Source: Blautia luti (GTDB taxonomy: Bacteria > Bacillota > Clostridia > Lachnospirales > Lachnospiraceae). Taken from it: a stretch of 64,000 bases of DNA. Below the pieces are notes generated by a model, which was given only the letters and a program-made list of their open reading frames with translations, had not been told where the DNA came from and ran no database searches. A program made the position numbers and the translations under genes. Where the stretch lies: contig NZ_JAAITI010000007.1 of NCBI RefSeq assembly GCF_013304735.1, positions 62,001-126,000 of the forward strand. Direction: 5' to 3'. This document shows, piece after piece, positions 27,291 through 35,038 of this stretch. The stretch's first letter is position 1. Each line of letters begins with the position of its first letter.

Positions 27291-27404
27291 AAATATGCCT
27301 TCTTTCTGTATGAATATGCAGCATGAATATATCTGCAGATAATATTATACATGTAACCGAATCAAAGAGTCCCCTGCGAGTTGCGAATATCCGCCTGGCG
27401 GACT

Positions 27405-28637
27405 TTAAGAACCGGAGGGAATCCGTACCAGAAGTTTCTGTCCATCTTTTTCTACCACGGTAAGGATTGGGATATGTTTTTTTCGCAGTGCATGGACGAG
27501 TGGGTACAGAGAAAACATGGCATTGTCCGCAAAAACTGCTTCCGGCTTATATCTGAGGATTTCCTTCATCTGGATTTTTATATGGCTTTTCCATTCTGTT
27601 TTTTCCATGGAAAGCTCTCCATAGATCCCGTTTAATGTTAATTCCGGAAGCTGAGGAACCGGCAGATGCACGATCCTGGCAGAAGAAAGATCCGGAAGAT
27701 TTTGAAGCAGCATGTCTGTCTCTTCATTTCCACCAAGGCTCACGATCACAGCTTCTTCATGAAACGCGGCAAGACTGCTCCGGCAGGCGAGAATGGAATC
27801 CTCAAGGGTTCCGCATGTCATGAGAAAACCGCCTTTGTGGCAGAAGATCGCACTTTCAAGGCCGGTTACCGAAGCCAGCTCCTCTCCTTCCAGGCCCAGC
27901 CAGGAAGAAGGAAAGCTGCATTTATAATTCATGGAATATTCTTTTTTCTGTGGCTGGATACAATAGCCGCCCCGGTTGGATGGAAAGATCACAAAAGCGA
28001 TATTGGTTTCGGAAAGGCGCTTCTGGCAGGGAATAAATTCCGGAAGTACCAGGATATTGGTATTTTCTGCCGGAGTTTCACCGGAAGCCAGGGCTTCGGT
28101 GTGTTCTGCAAGAACTTCTTCCACTCGTCTGTCCGCACGCTCATTTCCAAGGTAACGCTCAAATTTATTTTCCAGGATCATGCCGGCGACACTGACTGCC
28201 TGGAAAAATGCCTCGTCATTGCTGCCTTTGGAATCCCATCCAGGATTAAAATTGCCGATGAGCGTGGCAAGTTCGTTTTTTTCACCGGTATTGTCATTGA
28301 TATCCAATGGCTGGACAAAGGATTCATCGAATTTCTGTGCCAGCTCCTCACCGAGGATTTCCGGCCCGAGTTTTTCCCAGAGAAGACCAAATGCCGCATA
28401 GGGAACGCCGTTGTCACGGATACGGCTGTCTTTCTGGTGGTGGTCATACTGCCCTCTTCCAATATCAAAAACAAGACCTTCATAATTTTCCGGAACAATG
28501 TTTCCACGTGCGATGGTGATCTCAGGATTCAGATATAAAAGCAGTGCGGCAGAAAAAACATCGTCTGCATGAAATTTTCCGCTGTGGGTAAATGCGGATG
28601 CATTTTTCTGTTTAATTTTTTCCAGTAAATGATTCAT
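27405..28637 (-). CDS. MYG1 (UPF0160) family protein with extra C-terminal domain
   Basis: MYG1 proteins resemble DHH phosphoesterases, and the eukaryotic homolog is a 3'-5' exonuclease. The 410-residue product has the metal-binding motifs THSGKFHADD (17-26; His18, His23, Asp25) and QYDHHQ (63-68; Asp65, His66, His67), and the CHKGGFLM segment of the family near 275. Bacterial members are usually about 290-300 residues. Here roughly 110 further residues follow (VIVSLGGNEETD to RIPSGS), with a Rossmann-like alternation. AGGAG precedes the ATG. Confidence 0.82.
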   Translation of the reverse strand: MNHLLEKIKQKNASAFTHSGKFHADDVFSAALLLYLNPEITIARGNIVPENYEGLVFDIGRGQYDHHQKDSRIRDNGVPYAAFGLLWEKLGPEILGEELAQKFDESFVQPLDINDNTGEKNELATLIGNFNPGWDSKGSNDEAFFQAVSVAGMILENKFERYLGNERADRRVEEVLAEHTEALASGETPAENTNILVLPEFIPCQKRLSETNIAFVIFPSNRGGYCIQPQKKEYSMNYKCSFPSSWLGLEGEELASVTGLESAIFCHKGGFLMTCGTLEDSILACRSSLAAFHEEAVIVSLGGNEETDMLLQNLPDLSSARIVHLPVPQLPELTLNGIYGELSMEKTEWKSHIKIQMKEILRYKPEAVFADNAMFSLYPLVHALRKKHIPILTVVEKDGQKLLVRIPSGS

Positions 28638-28701
28638 ATGAAACGCTCCTGTGTGTTTATTCTGCCATTCAGTATACCACAGAAATGAAGAATAAACAAA
28701 G

Positions 28702-28744
28702 CCTCCTCACTGGAAGCTTAAATAAGCACTCCATGAGAAGGCAT
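28702..28744 (-). terminator. Terminator after the MATE-merR operon
   Basis: On the minus strand GCCTTCTCATGGAGTGC pairs imperfectly with TTCCAGTGAGGAGGC, followed by TTTG. Confidence 0.65.
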
Positions 28745-28749
28745 AAATT

Positions 28750-29574
28750 TCAGATATTTACCGGGATCTGGATTTCCGTAACAAATTTATCGGTATTGTT
28801 TGTAATTCCATAATCGATCAACGTGGTTTCTCTGGAAAATCCGGTGATACAGAGTTTTTTCTCTTCAATGTATGCAAGGAGTTTCTGATAATAAGCCGGT
28901 GCTTCCCTGTGGCTTCCGCAGAAACGGATGGTTACGCAGGTCTGTCTGGGAAAAGTTTCCGTTTCTCCGTCATATCGGTCTTCCTGATCCAGAAGAAGAA
29001 AGATCCGGTCGTAATCCTGAAAAGATTTTTGGGAAAGCTGTTCTTTGGAGATCCCGATTCCGATCTTTCCCATAAAAACCAGAGATTCCTTCTGATTTTC
29101 TACCAGTTTTCGGATGGAATTCTCAAGATCCAGATATGTTTTCGGATGCAGGGAATCCCGGAGCCAGACAACGCGGCTTTCGGGAATTTCGACAGTTTGG
29201 ATCACATCAAGCCTGGAATTCATGGCATCCCGGAGCTGTTCCAGGCGATGGTCGATCTTTCGGGAGATCAGCTCCAGCTCTTTTTGCTTCCTTGCGATCA
29301 CTTCTTTCTGATGGACCAGCTTTTCTTCGATCACATCGGTATCACGGTTATCCAGAAAAGCTTTGATCTGGGCGAGTGGAAAATCCAGGACTCTGAGATA
29401 ACGTATGGTGTTGAGAAGCTCAAACTGTCTGGTGCCATAATACCGGTATCCAGTGTCCGGGTCTGTATATTCCGGTGTTAAAAGACCAGCCTGCTCATAG
29501 TGGCGGAGAGTCCCCATACTGATATGGAACATTTTGGCTACTTCTCCGATAAGAAATAATTTTTTATCTTCCAT
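28750..29574 (-). CDS. MerR-family regulator with effector-binding domain (BmrR/BltR type)
   Basis: A 274-residue regulator: an N-terminal MerR winged helix (FLIGEVAKMFHISMGTLRHYEQAGLL), a long coiled coil (about 75-115), and a C-terminal GyrI-like effector domain of the kind that binds drugs in BmrR. ATG 29574 is set by AAGGAGA; the gene begins 11 bp inside the 3' end of the upstream MATE gene. It probably activates the operon from the MerR-type promoter at 31009-31039. Confidence 0.9.
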   Translation of the reverse strand: MEDKKLFLIGEVAKMFHISMGTLRHYEQAGLLTPEYTDPDTGYRYYGTRQFELLNTIRYLRVLDFPLAQIKAFLDNRDTDVIEEKLVHQKEVIARKQKELELISRKIDHRLEQLRDAMNSRLDVIQTVEIPESRVVWLRDSLHPKTYLDLENSIRKLVENQKESLVFMGKIGIGISKEQLSQKSFQDYDRIFLLLDQEDRYDGETETFPRQTCVTIRFCGSHREAPAYYQKLLAYIEEKKLCITGFSRETTLIDYGITNNTDKFVTEIQIPVNI

Positions 29575-30934
29575 TGGAATCTCCTTTGCATCTGGATACA
29601 GGACCAGGACCGGCATGGTGTTTCAACCAGAAATAGGCGATCAGGCAGATCAGAACCGAAAGCAGAGAACCTGCCGGCGCTGCCATTCCCATAGGGAACA
29701 GCGTATGGGGAAAATATCTGGAAGCCAGATAAGATCCCGGGATACGGACCAGAATAATGGCAATGATATTGTGGATAAAACCAATATAGGATTTTCCATA
29801 TGCACAGAAATATCCGGTAAAGCTGAAATGGATGCCTGCAAAAATGCAGTCCCAGATATAGGAATGGATATACTGAGTGCCAAGAAGTACGACCGTGTCA
29901 TCTCCGGTAAATGCCTGAAGGATATGTGGAGCGGTAAACTGAACGATCAATGAGATAATGATTCCGTAAACACTTGTGATCAGGATGCTGTACTGGAGCG
30001 TTTTTGCCGCACGGTCATGCTTCCTGGCACCGATATTCTGAGCAGCCAGAGCAGAGACCGCAGCCAGCATGGAAGACGGAACCAGAAAGACAGCGCTGAT
30101 CACTTTTTCCACGATACCAACAGCAGCTGCGTCATTTAATCCCCTGTGATTGGCGATCACCGTGATCACAATAAATGCAACCTGGATATATCCATCCTGT
30201 ACAGCTACCGGGATTCCGATTTTCAGGATCTGCGTCATCACATGAGGATCCGGGCGGAAATCTTTTCCTGTAAGATGGATTCCGGTTTCTCTGTGGCGAA
30301 TGAATATCAGGGCAATGATCACACTGAGAGTTTGGGCAAGTGTGGTTCCAAGGGCTGCTCCGGATGGTCCCATATGGAAAAAGCCAATGAAAACGTAATC
30401 CAGTACAATATTGGCAGCACAGGCAATGGCCACAAAATACATGGGAGTTTTGGAATCACCAATGCCACGGAATATGGAGCTGATTATGTTATAAGCTGTA
30501 ATAAAGGGAATTCCGATAAAACAGATGATAAGATATTGTGTGGTACCTGTCACCGCTTCTGTCGGGATACCGATCAGTACAACAATGGGCCTGACGAGGA
30601 GAAGAAGCAGGAGCGTAAAAAGAATGGAAACAGCCATGAATAATGTGACCGTGTTTCCGATAGCTCTGGCTGCGTCCAGCTTCCTGTCTGCGCCGACAGC
30701 CCGGCTGATGGTAACGGTTGCGCCCATGGCCAGTCCTACAATAATGACTGTTAACATATGCATGACCTGGCTTCCGTTTGATACAGCAGTGATGGCATCA
30801 ACATGGTCAAACTGTCCGATGATAAAAAGATCTGCCATTCCGTAAAGTGTCTGAAGAAAATAAGATAACAGGTATGGCAGGGCAAAGTACACAATAGTTT
30901 TAAAGATATTTCCGGTTGTAAGATTTTTTTCCAT
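29564..30934 (-). CDS. MATE-family multidrug efflux transporter
   Basis: A 456-residue antiporter with 12 membrane helices in two related halves. It starts MEKNLTTGNIFKTIVYFALP, with GQFDHVDAITAVSNGSQV in the first half as in NorM/DinF-type MATE proteins. It exports drugs in exchange for Na+ or H+. Coupled with a drug-sensing MerR regulator whose start lies within its last codons, it looks like an inducible multidrug resistance operon. Confidence 0.92.
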   Translation of the reverse strand: MEKNLTTGNIFKTIVYFALPYLLSYFLQTLYGMADLFIIGQFDHVDAITAVSNGSQVMHMLTVIIVGLAMGATVTISRAVGADRKLDAARAIGNTVTLFMAVSILFTLLLLLLVRPIVVLIGIPTEAVTGTTQYLIICFIGIPFITAYNIISSIFRGIGDSKTPMYFVAIACAANIVLDYVFIGFFHMGPSGAALGTTLAQTLSVIIALIFIRHRETGIHLTGKDFRPDPHVMTQILKIGIPVAVQDGYIQVAFIVITVIANHRGLNDAAAVGIVEKVISAVFLVPSSMLAAVSALAAQNIGARKHDRAAKTLQYSILITSVYGIIISLIVQFTAPHILQAFTGDDTVVLLGTQYIHSYIWDCIFAGIHFSFTGYFCAYGKSYIGFIHNIIAIILVRIPGSYLASRYFPHTLFPMGMAAPAGSLLSVLICLIAYFWLKHHAGPGPVSRCKGDSNGR

Positions 30935-31008
30935 GATTCTCTTTTGTCTGATCGGTCGGATGTATTAGCCGGATGGCAATATTCCCGGTCAGATAACCTC
31001 CCGGATAT

Positions 31009-31039
31009 AATTTAAACCTTATAACGGTTGTAATGTCAA
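31009..31039 (-). promoter_or_regulatory. MerR-type promoter and operator of the MATE-merR operon
   Basis: On the minus strand a perfect TTGACA (31034-31039) and TAAATT (31009-31014) are separated by 19 bp, the long spacer typical of MerR-activated promoters. The spacer contains the imperfect dyad AACCGTTATAAGGTT. This fits activation by DNA distortion by the regulator encoded in the same operon. It is the main feature of the 308-bp gene-free stretch 30935-31242, the rest of which holds the two hairpins below. Confidence 0.78.
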
Positions 31040-31121
31040 TGCTTTTTTGCGTGATTTACCATATGAGGAATCGGCTTGCAATCAAGAGGATATTCGCAAT
31101 CCGCATTCGCTACTTGCTCAT

Positions 31122-31152
31122 AATCGAATAACTGTGAAGCAGTTATTCGATT
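31122..31152. repeat. Perfect 13-bp inverted repeat hairpin
   Basis: AATCGAATAACTG and CAGTTATTCGATT with a 5-base loop. It directly abuts the T-run of the terminator at 31153-31189. With no T-run of its own in either direction, its role is unclear. Confidence 0.7.
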
Positions 31153-31189
31153 AAAAAAGGAATCTGCCCTGCGACAGATCCCTTTAAAA
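31153..31189 (-). terminator. Terminator of the P-loop protein gene
   Basis: On the minus strand AAAGGGATCTG pairs with CAGATTCCTTT, followed by TTTT. Confidence 0.8.
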
Positions 31190-31242
31190 TTTACGTTCTT
31201 TTATGTTTTATGTACAAAATAGGACGTTCATATTCAATTTTA

Positions 31243-31662
31243 TTATAATGCGCAGATAATCTTATCCTGATATGCTGCCGGAACTTCTTCTTTATCCAGA
31301 GACATACTGATAATAAAGGAAACTTTGAAGGTTTCACCGATGGCACTTAACTGATCCAGTGTTCCGGTTGCATCCTTTCCTTCAAGTTTGGCTGTTGTAA
31401 GGAAGCTGTCCAGATATACCTGCTCCAGATCATGATCCTGAGAGAGGATACCACAGATAAATCCTACGAATTCATCCGCATTCTTAACCGGAAATCCGGA
31501 AACATCAATGAGGCGGACTTTGTTGTTCAGCTCATACATGTGCTTGGTGCTTTTGTCTAAGTAAACAATGCTGCCGCTGGCATCCTTCACAGCCCCGTTT
31601 ACTTTGTCTAACAGTACTTTTGTTTTTCCTTTGCCTTTCTTTCCTACGATCAGTTCAACCAT
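31243..31662 (-). CDS. Small P-loop protein (often labelled PilT-like)
   Basis: A 139-residue protein with a Walker A motif GKKGKGKT at 7-14 and a plausible Walker B region (LEQVYLDSFL). It is much too short to be the pilus ATPase PilT, which would be over 300 residues, although that name is commonly given to it in Clostridia. I chose ATG 31662 since AAGGAGG lies just upstream. It stands alone with its own terminator. Nucleotide binding is likely; the role is unknown. Confidence 0.72.
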   Translation of the reverse strand: MVELIVGKKGKGKTKVLLDKVNGAVKDASGSIVYLDKSTKHMYELNNKVRLIDVSGFPVKNADEFVGFICGILSQDHDLEQVYLDSFLTTAKLEGKDATGTLDQLSAIGETFKVSFIISMSLDKEEVPAAYQDKIICAL

Positions 31663-31791
31663 CCTGTTTTCCTCCTTAGACACATATAATAATTTTGAAT
31701 AAAATTGCTATTGATATGTTTCAAATTATAGTGCATTGTGAATAAAATTGCAAGGGGTTTTTGAAAGAATCTGGTAAATTTTCATCAAACA

Positions 31792-33033
31792 TTATTGTTC
31801 TCTCTCATTTTCCATCTGCGCTTTTGCTTTTCTCCCGATCCGGGCGGTACTGTTCATGATACTGGCGCGGGTAACCTTGTCATTTCCGTATTTAAGTCGG
31901 ATAGAATCCAGGGCTGCATCCAGTTTCTGGCGGCGTTCTTTTTCCCTGGTATCTTCAAAGAATGATAATTGTTCAAAGGAGTCGTCGGTAAGTCCGGTAA
32001 GTGATACCCCCAGAAGACGCAGCGGCTGTCCTCTCCAGGATTCTTCAAAAAGCTTTCGGGCGTGGAAATAAATTTCGTCGGTGATGTCTGTGGCGTTTTT
32101 CAGTTTCATCTGGTGTGATCTGTTCTGGAAATCCAGCGTTCGAAAGGTTACAGAGATGCAGGTACATTTTTTCTTTTTGCGGCGCATACGAGCAGCAAGG
32201 ACATCGCATTGTTCCAGAAGGATTGGAAGCGCCTGCTCCATGGATACCAGATCATCATTAAAGGTTGTTTCCAGACTGAATCCCTTAGCTTCATCTGGTT
32301 TCATTTTTACCGGGGAGTCATCCAGACCGCGGGCGTACCGGTATAACTGCTGTCCTGCTTTTTCACCCAGAAGTGCCTGGATCTTGGGCTTTTTCTCATG
32401 GGCAAGATCACCGATGGTTCGTATACCCGCCTCCTTAAGCTTCTTTTCAGAGGATTTTCCAAGGAAAAGAAGATCTCTTACGGGAAGTGGCCACATTTTT
32501 ACAGGGATCTCTTCCGGGAACAGGGTGTGTACTTTATCCGGCTTTTCAAAATCTGAGGCCATTTTTGCCAGCAGTTTATTGACAGAGATGCCGATATTTA
32601 CAGTGAATCCCAGTTCGGTCCGTATCTTATCTTTCAGCTCATGGGCAGTTACAATCGGATCCGGGTAAATGTAGGAGGTGCCAGTCATATCCAGAAATAC
32701 CTCATCAATGGAAAAGGATTCCATCACAGGGGCATAGGATGCACAGATACTTTTGAAAGACCTTGAATATTTATCATAAAGCTCAAAATCTGCCGGAACG
32801 GATATCAGTTCCGGGCATTTACGAAAGGCCATAGCCATTGGTTCTCCTGTCTGGATCCCGTATTTTTTTGCAGGGATGGATTTGGCAACTACGATGCCGG
32901 TCCGTTTTCTGGGATCTCCGCCAATGCAGGAAGGAATTTCACGGAGATCCGGAAGTCCCTGCTTTACTCTTCGGGTGGCTTCCCAGGAAAGGAAGGCACT
33001 GTTTACATCAACATGAAAAATCAATCGTTCCAT
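31792..33033 (-). CDS. dinB: DNA polymerase IV (Y-family)
   Basis: DinB is an error-prone translesion polymerase. The 413-residue protein has the metal-binding Asp9 in FHVDVNSAF, the SIDE motif with Asp110 and Glu111, the thumb/helix-hairpin part (RDLLFLGKSSEKKLKEAGIRTIGDLA) and the little-finger domain. I chose ATG 33033 to start at MERLIFHVDV, as in homologs; an in-frame upstream start would add six residues and overlap the previous gene. I saw no clear LexA box upstream. It follows an HD phosphohydrolase gene by 14 bp. Confidence 0.93.
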   Translation of the reverse strand: MERLIFHVDVNSAFLSWEATRRVKQGLPDLREIPSCIGGDPRKRTGIVVAKSIPAKKYGIQTGEPMAMAFRKCPELISVPADFELYDKYSRSFKSICASYAPVMESFSIDEVFLDMTGTSYIYPDPIVTAHELKDKIRTELGFTVNIGISVNKLLAKMASDFEKPDKVHTLFPEEIPVKMWPLPVRDLLFLGKSSEKKLKEAGIRTIGDLAHEKKPKIQALLGEKAGQQLYRYARGLDDSPVKMKPDEAKGFSLETTFNDDLVSMEQALPILLEQCDVLAARMRRKKKKCTCISVTFRTLDFQNRSHQMKLKNATDITDEIYFHARKLFEESWRGQPLRLLGVSLTGLTDDSFEQLSFFEDTREKERRQKLDAALDSIRLKYGNDKVTRASIMNSTARIGRKAKAQMENEREQ

Positions 33034-33047
33034 ACATACTTCTTCTT

Positions 33048-33617
33048 TCAATCATGATCAAGTAAATCTGAATTGTGAATATCCGCCCGCAATTGCTTAA
33101 ATAACATCCGATATTCGTCTTCCACTTCCTGGAAAGGACGGACTGTATAATCTATGGGAACACAGACCGATGGTTTGGGCTGCGGCGGTTCTTCGTTGAG
33201 AAGAAATTTCAGATCATACCAGAGAAGATCATTATCAATGTTTTTCAGCTGTTGCTCCTCTTTGGCAGAAAGTCCGGTGCCCAGATATTTTTCATATATG
33301 ATGCAAAGAAGCTTTTCTTCCTGTCGCTGATATTCGGGAAGGCTTTTTTTAAACGGTCTGGGAACATCAGACATATAGCATTCACTGGCATCATGAAGAA
33401 GAGCTGCCAGTGCAAGACGTCTTGGCAAGCCACGGGCCATGGCTTCCTTTGCACAGAGGATACAATGCTGTCCTACGGAAAAAAAGGTCTTTACATGGCC
33501 ATTTCCGCGGCATAAAAGAGAAAGGGCATGTGCGATATCAACTATGCAGATCCGTTCTTTTTCAGGTTGTGTGGGATCAAAATGTTTTCCCGTATAAGTG
33601 GTGATACAGTTACTCAT
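33048..33617 (-). CDS. HD-domain phosphohydrolase (YfbR-like)
   Basis: A 189-residue protein with His30 (IAHALS), His51 (VGQHC), the HD pair His75-Asp76 (LLHDASE) and a later Asp (NIDNDLLW) as metal ligands. This pattern matches YfbR-type 5'-deoxynucleotidases, which remove phosphate from dNMPs. It is upstream of dinB and probably cotranscribed with it, so nucleotide-pool handling and repair synthesis may be linked here. Confidence 0.82.
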   Translation of the reverse strand: MSNCITTYTGKHFDPTQPEKERICIVDIAHALSLLCRGNGHVKTFFSVGQHCILCAKEAMARGLPRRLALAALLHDASECYMSDVPRPFKKSLPEYQRQEEKLLCIIYEKYLGTGLSAKEEQQLKNIDNDLLWYDLKFLLNEEPPQPKPSVCVPIDYTVRPFQEVEDEYRMLFKQLRADIHNSDLLDHD

Positions 33618-33679
33618 GAAATATCCTGCCTTTCTGTGTAAAATACTCGATGGCTACATGGAAATCAATCTTATTGTTT

Positions 33680-33708
33680 ATTATAAACACGAAGGGAAAA
33701 TGTGTCTA
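33680..33708 (-). promoter_or_regulatory. Promoter of the HD phosphohydrolase-dinB pair
   Basis: TAGACA and TATAAT on the minus strand with exactly 17 bp between them, about 60 bp before the gene. Confidence 0.65.
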
Positions 33709-33747
33709 CACTGCCCAAAAATAAATTTCATGAAAAACAATAACAGG

Positions 33748-33778
33748 TTTACAAATACGACTGGTTCTGTGCTATAAT
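33748..33778 (+). promoter_or_regulatory. Promoter of the Asp-rich protein gene
   Basis: A perfect TATAAT at 33773-33778 and TTTACA at 33748-33753. The 19-bp spacer is long. It is 30 bp before the gene start. Confidence 0.5.
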
Positions 33779-33807
33779 ACAAAAAAATGACAGGGAGACT
33801 GACGTCT

Positions 33808-34314
33808 ATGAAACATATGGAAGAAATGAAGATCGCCGGACTTGCCATGGCATTATGTATTGTAATGCTTGGGATTTATATTGTGGTCCCCAAAGATGGA
33901 AACATTTCTCATCTTACGGCAATTCCGGATAACAACGCAGCGGAGCCCGTTCCTGACTCAACTTCACAGGGATCCGTAGATGCAGATTCTGACAGTGCTG
34001 ATTTTCCAATCTATACGGAAGACAGTTATTACAGTGGATCGGATGATTCCGATGATAACACAGATACCGGTGATCCAGATACCGGAGACGACGGAAATTA
34101 CGATCAGGGATATACTCCTGATGACGGGAACGTTAATGACACTTCTGATCCAGATACTTCACAGGGAGATGATACAGGAGATACTGGTGATATATCCGAT
34201 AATGATACTGGTGATGTTGTTGATGATGGTACGGATACCGGTGACAATTCTGATTCGGAACTGGATGACAGTAGTTCCGGAGATACCGGAGATGATACCG
34301 TAGAAGTCTACTGA
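33808..34314 (+). CDS. Asp-rich repeat protein with N-terminal membrane anchor
   Basis: A 168-residue protein. MKHMEEMKIAGLAMALCIVM opens a single membrane helix (about 8-26). The rest is extremely acidic low-complexity sequence of Asp, Gly, Thr and Ser, with repeated DTGD units (as in DTGDPDTGDDGN and DTGDISDNDTGD). It has only a handful of basic residues, all near the N-terminus. AGGGAG supports ATG 33808. It resembles Sdr-type surface stalks in composition but has no sortase signal. It may bind calcium or act as a charged outside layer; unknown. It is on the opposite strand to its neighbours. Confidence 0.7.
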   Translation: MKHMEEMKIAGLAMALCIVMLGIYIVVPKDGNISHLTAIPDNNAAEPVPDSTSQGSVDADSDSADFPIYTEDSYYSGSDDSDDNTDTGDPDTGDDGNYDQGYTPDDGNVNDTSDPDTSQGDDTGDTGDISDNDTGDVVDDGTDTGDNSDSELDDSSSGDTGDDTVEVY

Positions 34315-34338
34315 TCTTCAGAAAACACATGCATAAAT

Positions 34339-34397
34339 AAAAAACAGGTACGCTTCATGAGCAGGTTTGACCAACTCACAGCGTACCTGTTTTTTTA
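34339..34397. terminator. Bidirectional terminator between the Asp-rich gene and the kinase-like gene
   Basis: AAAAACAGGTACGCT and AGCGTACCTGTTTTT form a long perfect stem, with A- and T-runs for both converging genes. Confidence 0.9.
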
Positions 34398-34428
34398 TCT
34401 GCCTGACAGATGAATCTTATTGTCTGGT

Positions 34429-35004
34429 TCAGATACTTTTTTTCTTCAGATTAATGTAATCAATGATCAGCTGAGCAGATTGTTCGATGCCCACAAGACC
34501 GGTATCAATAGACAGCTGATACTGGTTCGAATCACTCCAGGAGGTATTGGTGCAGGATTTATGGAACTGCTCTCTTTTTTTGTCTGTTTCCCGGATCTGT
34601 TTTCGTGCTTCTTTATCAGAAACATGGTCGCGCTCCATAATACGATGTACCCGATGTTCCATATCTGCATGGAGATAAACAGTGGTGACATCTGGCATAT
34701 CCTGATATATGATATTGGCACATCGTCCGATCATAACAACAGATTTTCCTTTGGTAAGTTCCCGTACCAGGCTGAATGAATTCGTCATTGGATTTCTTTC
34801 ACCATAATTCATTGCGATGGAATATAACAGGCTGTTTACCGATTTTTCATCAAAGAAATCGCTGTTTTCCTCGAATTTACCGATTTTTTTTGATTCTTCC
34901 AGAAGCTTCTTTTTGTCATAAAGCTCCAGTCCCAGTTTTTCTGCCAGCAGAACACCTACACGGTGCCCGCCACATCCACATTGTCTGTCAATTGTAATGA
35001 TCAT
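34429..35004 (-). CDS. Cytidylate-kinase-like protein (second paralog)
   Basis: A 191-residue protein of the same family as 11553-12194. It starts MIITIDRQCGCGGHRVG, with the P-loop replaced by the Cys-containing RQCGCGGHRVG, then VVMIGRCANI and VYLHADMEHRVHRI. The ending NTSWSDSNQYQLSIDTG matches the TNKKWGSADSYNLCLDSS block of the other copy. Substrate unknown. It is the last gene of the rodA-dacA end of the shape cluster, 35 bp after dacA. Confidence 0.8.
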   Translation of the reverse strand: MIITIDRQCGCGGHRVGVLLAEKLGLELYDKKKLLEESKKIGKFEENSDFFDEKSVNSLLYSIAMNYGERNPMTNSFSLVRELTKGKSVVMIGRCANIIYQDMPDVTTVYLHADMEHRVHRIMERDHVSDKEARKQIRETDKKREQFHKSCTNTSWSDSNQYQLSIDTGLVGIEQSAQLIIDYINLKKKSI

Positions 35005-35038
35005 TGCCTTGTCCTCCTTATGATGTAATGATTTTCTG

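Noticed and set aside
27370-27400. Dispersed repeat family based on ATTGCGAATATCC (also near 31088 and 33076)
   Set aside because: The shared core is about 10-13 bases and the flanks differ; too short to call an element without a genome-wide count.
31243-31662. PilT twitching-motility ATPase
   Set aside because: Only 139 residues with a Walker A motif; no pilus ATPase domains and no pilus genes nearby.
33618-33720. LexA box upstream of the HD phosphohydrolase-dinB pair
   Set aside because: No sequence close to CGAAC-N4-GTTCG was found; the promoter there looks constitutive.
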